Below are positions 35,167-42,210 of a stretch of DNA of 64,000 nucleotides, piece after piece. Both the position numbers and the translations under genes were made by a program. Where the stretch lies: contig NZ_JAWHTC010000007.1 of assembly GCF_032586155.1 (NCBI RefSeq), positions 62,001-126,000 of the forward strand. The letters run 5' to 3'. This DNA is from JAWHTC01 sp032586155 (lineage in GTDB: Bacteria; Pseudomonadota; Alphaproteobacteria; Rhodobacterales; Rhodobacteraceae). The notes under the pieces were generated by a model. That model was given only the letters and a program-made list of their open reading frames with translations. It was not told the DNA's origin and made no database searches. Each line of letters begins with the position of its first letter. Position 1 is the stretch's first letter.

Positions 35167-35410
35167 GTCGGTCGCGAAGCACTTTTATTTCGGCCCTCGG
35201 TGCAACTTCTTTACGCAGGACTTCGCGCAGGCGATGACCTGCCGTCGCGCCATAGCTGCCCACGCCGGCCTGTTCCAATGTCGATGTGAAGTCATCGAGC
35301 GGCGCAAAGAACAGGCGATAGTCGAACCCGAATTTGGCGAGATCGAACAGCTCGATGAACCGGGTAAGTTCCCAGTTTGCCGCCTTGCGCAAACCGGAGC
35401 GAAGGCGTGA
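34943..35410 (+). pseudogene. IS3-family transposase orfA, truncated
   Basis: The first ~75 residues match IS3-family OrfA, with a helix-turn-helix (KPEEIVSKLRQVEVLM, RLDAIRQIGVVEQTYYRWR) and a leucine-zipper-like tail (LKRLQKENEQLRRAVS). From about 35166 the frame runs on by chance through antisense of a neighbouring gene to a stop at 35410; those residues are not transposase. The ATG at 34943 has GGAGGA just upstream (34932-34937). Confidence 0.8.
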
Positions 35411-35557
35411 AAAGGAGAACTTGTTGCACTCGATGGATTTCTGCTGCACCTCGCTGTCAAAGACGCGTCGTGGCAGATAGGCACCGAGAACGCCTTCAAG
35501 ATGCGCCAGTTTCTGGCCAAGGTCCGCTATAAAACGCTTTTCAAAATCGTTGCTCAA
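34985..35557 (-). pseudogene. Unknown protein of the CHAT gene group, 3' end cut off by the IS remnant
   Basis: I do not recognise the family. About 130 residues upstream of the IS junction look genuine: charged and helical (SNDFEKRFIADLGQKLAHL; LPRRVF; LTRFIELFDLAKFGFDYRLFF). After ~35166 the frame runs antisense into the IS and ends at 34985. A TTG start at 35557 lies one base after the CHAT stop, with AGGAGG nine bases upstream, so translation is coupled. The original C-terminus is lost. Confidence 0.6.
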
Positions 35558-35558
35558 T

Positions 35559-37685
35559 TCAGTCAGCCTCCTGTTGATGTTCTTTGTTCCTATCAAACTG
35601 TCCGGTGCCGCGATCACCGGCGTGTTGCACTGCGTTGCTATTTCCATACACGGCGAATGCGGCCCAATCTGTCGGCGCTATGTCGTGCGAACGCTCCCCG
35701 ATTCCACCGGAGGCCGTAGAGGAAACCTCGGCCGTTTGCGCGCGTTTCGCATAGCGAGATTGCAGCTTGGCAAGGAGGATTGCGGGGTCTTGCAGAGAAT
35801 TTGCGTTGAAAGCGCCCCAGAACTCGTCGACGAAACGGGCCGCGGCGGATTCGGAAATGTCCCACAGCGTACCGACAAAGCTGGAGACGCCCTTTTCAAG
35901 GGACAGTGCCGCGAGAGATGTTTTCCTGAGCTCGGTTGCATCGTCCAAACCGGAAGAACAGGTTGCCAGCAAAGCGACGCGGATACCGTGCAGGTCAAAA
36001 TGCTCACCGCCGAAGTCTGACAGGTACAAAGGTGCCTCGGAGCCCAGCCAAAGCGCTGAATGGTTCGGGCGCGTGGGTTCGCTTTCGAGGTGGGTTGCGA
36101 CGGAGAGGTAAGCCGGTCGCGCCCGTAGTCCTTCCAGGAAACCCTCGCGCGTAAATGCATGAGCATCGAGGACGGCCAACGGCTGTAGCGATGGCGGTGC
36201 TGTGGTGATGAAATCAGGCGCAGTCGCAAGAGGTCCAGACTCGAAAGCGGCACAATGCAGTAGCCCAAGCCGCGGCGGAGGCGCCGTGGTCGGCGGCGCG
36301 GCGTCAATCACGTACTTGATCGGCACCTGCTGGACGAGACACTGGCCGCCTTCACTCAGCAGGCCAAAGGGGATGCGCCCCAGAATGCCGACTGCATCGA
36401 TTTCGAGGCAATCAATCTGTGACAGCTCGTCCCGGATCGGAGCAATCAGATGTCGATACAGCAAAGCTGCCGGATGTTGCCACGCTGAACGGTCTGCGAC
36501 CGCATCTCTCAGATCCGCTACAAGGTTGAACAGATCCTGCGCTGAAATGTCGGTCTTTACGGTTTTCGATCTTGCCGACCACCGGTAATGCACAACGCAT
36601 GTATCCCCCGAAGGCACCAGGCTTAACCGCAGGTTTCGCCCAGAGGGATGTGCGGCATTGACCGGTTGGCGGTTCAAACCGGAAGTGTTCTCGAACCCGA
36701 CCAGATCATCGACCATGCCTTCGGCGAGTTGTTTCGCGCCCTCGCGGTCGCCATCGTTGCGCATTTTTCCAAGCGCCTCTCTGGCATTCAACCAGTTGGC
36801 TTCGGCGCGGCGTTCCGCCTGATCAAGTGGTACCGGAGCGGGGGGTGACGCCGCCATCGGTTTTTCACGCAGCAAATAGGCGTGCCTCTGGATGCGCTCG
36901 ACCAATGCTTCCAAGGCGAGGGCTTCTTCGAAACGACCCGATGCGCGCAGGTGGGCGGCGGTCTGCCGTGCGATCTGCCCACCGGCTTCAACAATTCTGC
37001 GCTGGGTCGAACCTTCGAAGGCGTGGGCGATCTCGGACAGGTATTTCAGTGTCAGTTTGCCAAGAAAAACCGAAGCCGCGCGGTTTCCACTGTGTTCGCA
37101 GAGACTGGCAAGTTCCTGGATGATCTCGACCTCGCCTGCAGGAGAACCGCCACCGACAAACGCAGCAATCACACGGGTCAGGTTGTCCTGTGCAGCGTCG
37201 ATCTTGCCAGCGCCAATCTGCAGCCGCGCAAGCATAAAACGACCGATCCAGGCCATGTCTTCTGGCGCGGCCTCGCACAACCGCGACAGATACCCGATTG
37301 CCGAGTCCTGCGGCGCGTTTCCCAGCGACGCGTCGACATAGTCGCTCACCAGATCAAGGCGGCGCATCCAGTCTTCCGGCACCTGTTCTTCCAAAAGCGT
37401 GACACCGGTTTTAAAAATGGCGGCCTCACGCGTGCGATCTCCGCGCCGTCTCTCGAGGGCGGCGCGCACCCGGACAAGATTGATCTCATTCGAAAGGGTA
37501 GTGGCGCCCGCCGCCTCGCGTATGTTCAGCATCTGATCCGCAAGCCGCATGGCGCGCGCGTCATCGCCCAGTTCCAGTGACAACAATGCATCATTGCCGA
37601 GCACCGCCAGCAGTTTCGCGGCCTCCCCCCGATCTTCCGGCATCAGCCCGGTCGCCGTGGTCAGGTTTTCGCGTGCCTCGGTCAA
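35559..37685 (-). CDS. TPR-CHAT cysteine protease
   Basis: The ~708-residue protein has N-terminal TPR-like helical repeats and a C-terminal CHAT (caspase HetF associated with TPRs) domain. Catalytic His (~532) is in YLSVATHLESE and Cys (~576) in LLATCSSGLDD, counted from TTG 37685; SFVGTLWDISESAAARFVDEFW is typical CHAT. CHAT proteases act in caspase-like conflict systems, for example as effectors of type III-E CRISPR and HetF. The frame is open back to 37772 with good TPR sequence (WNHAFGLLNWRDGRL) but without an ATG or GTG, which suggests that the true N-terminus is the separate TPR frame upstream. See that entry. Confidence 0.82.
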   Translation of the reverse strand: MTEARENLTTATGLMPEDRGEAAKLLAVLGNDALLSLELGDDARAMRLADQMLNIREAAGATTLSNEINLVRVRAALERRRGDRTREAAIFKTGVTLLEEQVPEDWMRRLDLVSDYVDASLGNAPQDSAIGYLSRLCEAAPEDMAWIGRFMLARLQIGAGKIDAAQDNLTRVIAAFVGGGSPAGEVEIIQELASLCEHSGNRAASVFLGKLTLKYLSEIAHAFEGSTQRRIVEAGGQIARQTAAHLRASGRFEEALALEALVERIQRHAYLLREKPMAASPPAPVPLDQAERRAEANWLNAREALGKMRNDGDREGAKQLAEGMVDDLVGFENTSGLNRQPVNAAHPSGRNLRLSLVPSGDTCVVHYRWSARSKTVKTDISAQDLFNLVADLRDAVADRSAWQHPAALLYRHLIAPIRDELSQIDCLEIDAVGILGRIPFGLLSEGGQCLVQQVPIKYVIDAAPPTTAPPPRLGLLHCAAFESGPLATAPDFITTAPPSLQPLAVLDAHAFTREGFLEGLRARPAYLSVATHLESEPTRPNHSALWLGSEAPLYLSDFGGEHFDLHGIRVALLATCSSGLDDATELRKTSLAALSLEKGVSSFVGTLWDISESAAARFVDEFWGAFNANSLQDPAILLAKLQSRYAKRAQTAEVSSTASGGIGERSHDIAPTDWAAFAVYGNSNAVQHAGDRGTGQFDRNKEHQQEAD

Positions 37686-37737
37686 TCGTCCGTCACGCCA
37701 GTTCAGCAGCCCGAATGCGTGGTTCCATTTCAGCCTA

Positions 37738-38106
37738 TCAATCGGTTGCGTTTTTGTCGTTTGGCGTGGCCATCACGTAGGTTTTGCGCGCGGTGACGAA
37801 ATCTCCCGCCTGCTCATGGGCCTTGGCCCATTGACGCAGGACCACCGCGTCGTCCAGGCCGTTGTCCACACACATGCGATGGAGCCTCGGGTAGATCGCA
37901 AGTGCCGAGGCAACTCGCCCGACTTCGCACAGGCACAGAGCATGGGCGCTCTGGACGTCAAGGCGATGCGGGATCGGGGCATCCGGCGCCAGCGCTTCGA
38001 TCGCCTTGGCGTATCGCTCAAGTGCTTGCTGGGGTTTACGATCATGCCAAAGCGCGTTCCCTTCGCGCAGCAAAGCCTCGGAGGTCGAACCGTTCGTTTC
38101 CGTCAT
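37738..38106 (-). CDS. TPR-like protein, probably the frameshifted N-terminus of the CHAT protease
   Basis: The 122-residue protein has two or three TPR-like helix pairs (ALLREGNALWHDRKPQQALERY; AKAHEQAGDFVTARKTYV). It ends at TGA 37740-37738 in ...KNATD. In the other frame the sequence goes on as DRLKWNHAFGLLNWRDG, another TPR unit of the CHAT protein. Reading GAT-(TGAT)-AGG with the four bases TGAT removed restores one continuous TPR-CHAT protein of about 850 residues. So a small duplication may have split one gene. Alternatively these are two overlapping, coupled genes. ATG at 38106. Confidence 0.65.
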   Translation of the reverse strand: MTETNGSTSEALLREGNALWHDRKPQQALERYAKAIEALAPDAPIPHRLDVQSAHALCLCEVGRVASALAIYPRLHRMCVDNGLDDAVVLRQWAKAHEQAGDFVTARKTYVMATPNDKNATD

Positions 38107-38164
38107 TTCATTTCACCAGCGGGTTTGCTGCAGGACAATCGTGCAGATGTACTCACCTGATCCG

Positions 38165-38670
38165 AAAAACCGGATATCTTCAATCCGCAGCATCGCGTAA
38201 ATTGCATCTCGCGCGGTCGGAGCTTAATCCGCATACCATTGCGCAGTTTGTCGTCCTGCTCGTCCAGAAGAAGGGCTTTGGGGCGCGGAGCATGCGCCCG
38301 GGCCAGTGCCACAGGCTGCTTCTATCCGCCGGAAATCTCGGATGCGCGTCGATCTGCTATTGCGGTCATCTGCACCGGTTCCAACATCTCTTCGACAGTA
38401 GCCGCGATTTCGGACTTGGGGCGAATTTGCGGTGGCAGGGGAACGATGTTCTGCTCGTCCCGCTGCACCGCGCCCGTCGTTGGCGTGATGAATTCGGCAA
38501 TGGTGCGCAACAGGGGGGTCTTGCCACAGGCTGATGGCCCGCGCAGGGTGAAGCACACGTTCTCGGCTATCATGAAACTGACATCATCCAGTTCGGCAAA
38601 GGCGAGTGAACCTGTCCCGAAAACCATGGAGACCCCTTCGATTTCGATCAGGCACAGCCTTCCATTTTGA
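38165..38670 (-). pseudogene. ABC transporter ATPase (polyamine/spermidine-type) pseudogene
   Basis: Reading leftward from ~38668 the frame gives LIEIEGVSMVFG, LDDVSFMIAENVCFTLRGPSACGKTP (Walker A) and ADRRASEISGG (signature). An in-frame TAG (38324-38322) then stands where Gln belongs, and the frame continues with ALARAHAPRPKALLLDEQ (Walker B) and DDKLRN. Segments between Walker A and signature, and after DE, are missing. So it has a nonsense codon plus deletions and cannot be functional. It resembles PotA-like ATPases and sits beside a polyamine enzyme gene, while an intact PotA is at 46474. Confidence 0.8.
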
Positions 38671-38958
38671 CGCGCCCGGGGGAGAGTCGTCTTTGGTTCA
38701 GCCTATTCGTTCAAACCTGTGCGCCGAAATTTTTTATCGCGATAAAACTTTTCAATCCGAACAGATTTTCCTATCGTCGTTTCATGGCAGTTTTGGAAAA
38801 CACAGTTCCCGGCCTGCGAAGCAGGCAGAAGCCGCGTCACCGCGAGGCGATCGAGTCTTGCAAGGACGAAATCCGTCTCGAAATCCGTCTCGAAATCCGC
38901 ACGTTGGCCAAACTTGCCTCGCTTGCCCCGGATCAGGTCTAATCTCAAGGAAACCGCA
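38671..38958. promoter_or_regulatory. aguB upstream spacer with 16-bp palindrome, hairpin and 12-bp tandem repeat
   Basis: The spacer contains the perfect palindrome TTTTATCGCGATAAAA at 38731-38746, a hairpin GCCTGC/GCAGGC at 38812-38826, and three tandem copies of a 12-mer, CGAAATCCGTCT (38867-38902, third copy diverging at the end). An open frame of 52 codons from ATG 38784 to 38942 crosses the repeat (LEIRLEIR) but shows no family and no convincing ribosome site. The palindrome is a candidate operator for aguB. Confidence 0.5.
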
Positions 38959-39831
38959 ATGAGAAACGTAACCGTCGCTTCTGTACAAATGTCCTGTGAC
39001 GCCGACGTGGCCGCCAACATCGCCAAAGCGACCCGTCTGGTGCGGGCGGCGGCGGGACAGGGCGCCAACATCATTCTGTTGCAGGAACTGTTCGAAAACC
39101 TCTATTTCTGTCAGGACGAACTGCCTGAATTCCTGGATCTGGCCCAGCCGGCCGAAGGCCATGAGAGCCTTGCGCATTTTTCGGCGTTGGCGCGCGAACT
39201 GGGCGTGGTTCTGCCAATTTCCTTTTATGAGCTGGCCGGGCAGGCCCGGTTCAATTCGATTGCCATCCTTGATGCCGATGGCACGAACCTGGGGCTTTAT
39301 CGCAAGACCCACATCCCGCATGGTTCAGGCTATCAGGAGAAATTCTATTTTTCACCGGGCGACACCGGATTTCGCGTCTGGGGTACGGCCTTCGGTCGCA
39401 TCGGCGTCGGCATTTGCTGGGATCAATGGTTTCCCGAAACCGCCCGATCGATGGCGCTGATGGGTGCTGAGCTTTTGTTCTTCCCGACGGCCATCGGCTC
39501 CGAGGTCGGCAATGACAATTGGGATTCCGCCCCGCATTGGCAACGTGTTCAGCAGGGTCACGCCGGGGCCAATCTGGTGCCCCTGATCGCGGCCAATCGC
39601 ATCGGCACCGAAGCCGGGCAGCGCGGCACCGAAATGACCTTCTACGGTTCGTCTTTCATCGCCGATGAATTCGGCGAGAAAGTGGCCGAGGCCGACCGAA
39701 GCAGCGAAACGATTCTGCTCCATGAATTCGACTTGGATCAGATCCGCAAGAACCGCGCCTATTGGGGCATATTCCGCGACCGCTGCCCACATCGCTATGA
39801 GCATCTGTCAACTCTGGACGGAGCTGTTTAA
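38959..39831 (+). CDS. aguB: N-carbamoylputrescine amidase
   Basis: The 290-residue nitrilase-superfamily enzyme hydrolyses N-carbamoylputrescine to putrescine, CO2 and ammonia. The catalytic triad is visible: Glu43 in LLQELFENLYF, Lys in YRKTHIP, and Cys153 in GICWDQWFPE, which is characteristic of AguB. NRIGTE and the C-terminal NRAYWGIFRDRCPHRY also match. ATG 38959 follows CAAGGA. No agmatine deiminase gene (aguA) is adjacent. A dead PotA-like gene lies upstream and an intact polyamine-type ABC operon lies 5 kb downstream. Confidence 0.95.
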   Translation: MRNVTVASVQMSCDADVAANIAKATRLVRAAAGQGANIILLQELFENLYFCQDELPEFLDLAQPAEGHESLAHFSALARELGVVLPISFYELAGQARFNSIAILDADGTNLGLYRKTHIPHGSGYQEKFYFSPGDTGFRVWGTAFGRIGVGICWDQWFPETARSMALMGAELLFFPTAIGSEVGNDNWDSAPHWQRVQQGHAGANLVPLIAANRIGTEAGQRGTEMTFYGSSFIADEFGEKVAEADRSSETILLHEFDLDQIRKNRAYWGIFRDRCPHRYEHLSTLDGAV

Positions 39832-39863
39832 TGTCGTGAACCGCTCTGGTGCCTTTGCTCGTT

Positions 39864-40727
39864 TCAGTGATCGGGAACAATCAGGTCTCGGCGGTTCAAA
39901 ATCGCGCCATAGGCTTCGTCGAAGGCCGCCTCAAAATAGGCGTAGTGAACGTAGGCAAACCCGTTGTCCCCCCAGCGATCCCCCCATGAATTGCGCAGGA
40001 TCAGGTAGTCCGGTGTGTAGCCGACAAGGCAAACTGCGTGCCCGCCCAGCTGCGCGCCCTCTTTTGCGTTATAGTGTTCCAAATGGCCATCGGTGCGCTG
40101 CGCATATCGAAAGGCCTCGTCCACATCCAGTCGCGTCAGGACGGGCCCGTGATGCGCAATCCAGTGCTTCAAACGCAAAATCGGGCATCCCGGTTCGTTG
40201 AGCAGGTTGTAATAGGCGTTGATCCGGTATTGCGAGGCGACCGAGAAGAAGGCACGGGGCGGCATCCGCGAAAGCCGCCCTTCCATCGGCAGCATCGATT
40301 CCAGAACGCAGCCGTATTTCTTGGCGACTTTCAGCGCCAGTTTCGTTGACGTCCCAGCGGAATCCAGAAACGAGGTGGGATAGCGCGTGAAATCATCGGT
40401 TTCCTTGTTGGCCATCCAGATAAAGCGGGGGGACACCTCTTCGCCCTCGTTGATCATGCGTTCCTTCGTATAGTGCCAGCGCAAGACCCCGTCTGCAGTG
40501 GCAAAGCCGACGCAGGCGCCGCTGGATTTCTGGTCGCGCACGAGCCACCAGTCCTCGCGTAAATCGACGCTGTCCGGCGGTGCGTGGGTACATTCCAGAA
40601 ATTCGGCGGTGACGGCATCGCCAAAGGTCCAGTCGTCCTCCGCCTCCTTCGATTTGACGCAGTTCAGAACGAAACGGTTGGCGGCAGGACCTCTCTTGCT
40701 TCGTTTGCTCGTCTTCTTGGCGGCCAT
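39864..40727 (-). CDS. Papain-like cysteine protease (C1 family)
   Basis: The 287-residue protein has the papain triad: Cys72 in DQKSSGACVGFAT, His230 in LGGHAVCLVGY and Asn246 in LRNSWGDRWGDNGFAYV. The canonical QGxCGSCWAF is altered to QKSSGACVGFA, so the oxyanion Gln is kept. No propeptide longer than ~50 basic residues and no signal peptide are present, so it is probably cytosolic. The basic N-terminus (KKTSKRSKRG) is notable. It starts three bases after the trypsin-like gene stop, so the two proteases are co-expressed. Confidence 0.88.
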   Translation of the reverse strand: MAAKKTSKRSKRGPAANRFVLNCVKSKEAEDDWTFGDAVTAEFLECTHAPPDSVDLREDWWLVRDQKSSGACVGFATADGVLRWHYTKERMINEGEEVSPRFIWMANKETDDFTRYPTSFLDSAGTSTKLALKVAKKYGCVLESMLPMEGRLSRMPPRAFFSVASQYRINAYYNLLNEPGCPILRLKHWIAHHGPVLTRLDVDEAFRYAQRTDGHLEHYNAKEGAQLGGHAVCLVGYTPDYLILRNSWGDRWGDNGFAYVHYAYFEAAFDEAYGAILNRRDLIVPDH

Positions 40728-40730
40728 GGA

Positions 40731-41630
40731 TCAGGTCGGGATCTTGTCCTGGAACACCCCGGCCTTGGTCACGGCTTCGCTGCCGTCCGAGTTTTCGATC
40801 CGGTTCGAGCGGAAGCAGAAACCGGTAAACCGGTAATCCACCGCGCCCCTGACAAGGATGCCTTCGACTTCGCCATCGCTATTGAAAACCGCCGATCCGG
40901 AATTGCCGCCATAGGTGTCCAGATTGGCGATCAGCCAAGGGTCCTGCTTGCGCATCAGACGGGTCTCGTCGCCGAAAGCAACCTTGACCGGCAGACCGCT
41001 GGGATACCCGATCACACCCAGATTGACGCCATCGCTGGGTTCGCCGGACGTGCGCACCTTCAGGGGTTTGGCTCCCGGTGCGTCGACTTTCCGGTCCAAC
41101 CGGACTATCGCATAGTCCCCGGTGCCGGATTCGTCGAATGCCACCAATTCCCTGCCGAAATAGACCTGATCTTCGTTGAAGACCATCCGCCCCGGATCGG
41201 TGGGAGACGAGGCAAAGAACCCAAAGACATAGGCAGTGTTCTGAATATCGTTTTCCGAGCGCCCGCAATGACCCGCCGTGGCAATCAGGTCATCCCCGAC
41301 CAGGAAACCGGAACACCAGCCGCCGACAAACTGGTTGGCAAAGCGTTCGTCGCTGCAGGGGGGCAGGTTGCGCTGACGAAACGGGGCAACGGCCATTGTC
41401 AGAGTGCCGTTGCCATTGTCCGTCAGATCGGATTTGTCCGTCAGGATGACCGTCGATTGCACGAGTTCCAGATGCAGCTGTTGCTCTGCGTTGCCGCCCA
41501 CCAGTTCATACACATCCTTGCGGTCATCCTCACCGGCTATGACCTTGTCCCCGGCTTTGACCAGCGGCTCTTGTCCGTCGGTTAAGGATTTGTCGTCGAA
41601 ATAGCGTTTCCTAATATCTTCTTCATTCAT
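40731..41630 (-). CDS. Trypsin-like serine protease (V8/S1B type)
   Basis: The 299-residue protein has the triad His121 (IATAGHCG), Asp172 (GDYAIVRLD) and Ser244 (GGNSGSAV). A ~70-residue acidic N-terminal part (EEDIRKRYFDDKSLTDGQE) could be a propeptide. There is no signal peptide by eye, yet three Cys lie close to the active site. It differs from the S1 domains of the 22-35 kb island by AGHC rather than TNxH. ATG 41630 follows GGAGAC. Paired with the papain-like gene, and 170 bases downstream of a small exported protein. Confidence 0.88.
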   Translation of the reverse strand: MNEEDIRKRYFDDKSLTDGQEPLVKAGDKVIAGEDDRKDVYELVGGNAEQQLHLELVQSTVILTDKSDLTDNGNGTLTMAVAPFRQRNLPPCSDERFANQFVGGWCSGFLVGDDLIATAGHCGRSENDIQNTAYVFGFFASSPTDPGRMVFNEDQVYFGRELVAFDESGTGDYAIVRLDRKVDAPGAKPLKVRTSGEPSDGVNLGVIGYPSGLPVKVAFGDETRLMRKQDPWLIANLDTYGGNSGSAVFNSDGEVEGILVRGAVDYRFTGFCFRSNRIENSDGSEAVTKAGVFQDKIPT

Positions 41631-41799
41631 GATAACTGTCTCCAAAAATGCGTCCAGTGGCCCGTAATAAATCAACCTTGGACGGTACAAAGGATTTCAC
41701 CTCGCCCGATTCGTGTCAAACGAGCGGCGAGGAACTGGGCTAGGGGCGCGGACATCGACGGCAGCATGGCCCGGTCTTTCTTCGGAAAGAGATGCCGGA

Positions 41800-42204
41800 T
41801 TAGTCTTGGATTTCAATGATTTCCAAACCGCGCAACTCATCCGTCAACGAAACCTTGGAACCATCTGGATGCACAAGCCGGGCAATAATCTCCTGCGGGC
41901 CCGAGGGCAGCGCATCCAGTTGAATTGCCATTAAATGATATTGTTCGTCCGACGCGGCCTCTGTCTGCCCGAACGGGGCGATGGCGCCGACGAAGGTTCC
42001 GTCTTTCAGTTCGAAATGCAACTCTGCGCGATCGGGCAATCGGCCAAGTGTGACCTGTACGACCATGACCCCGGACGCATCGGGGAAATTCAACACATAG
42101 GCAGGCATATCTTGCCCTCCGGCAAGATCGGAGGCGTGGTTCGCCCCCGAAAGCGCGGCCCCCAAAAGGGCCGCGACAAGAAGTTTGAGTCCAATCTGTG
42201 TCAC
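41800..42204 (-). CDS. Small exported protein of unknown function
   Basis: The 134-residue protein has a typical signal peptide (MTQIGLKLLVAALLGAALSGANHASD; cleavage likely after the Ala in NHA). The mature ~110 residues look like a beta-rich domain (VMVVQVTLGRLPDRAELHF; LPSGPQEIIARLVHPDGSKV) without a known motif and without Cys. It starts six bases after the tyrosinase stop, so it is co-transcribed and might be an accessory to the exported copper enzyme. Confidence 0.75.
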   Translation of the reverse strand: MTQIGLKLLVAALLGAALSGANHASDLAGGQDMPAYVLNFPDASGVMVVQVTLGRLPDRAELHFELKDGTFVGAIAPFGQTEAASDEQYHLMAIQLDALPSGPQEIIARLVHPDGSKVSLTDELRGLEIIEIQD

Positions 42205-42210
42205 ACAAGA

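Noticed and set aside
38867..38902. Tandem 12-mers considered as a CRISPR or regulatory iteron array
   Set aside because: Only three direct copies with no spacers and no cas or rep gene nearby.
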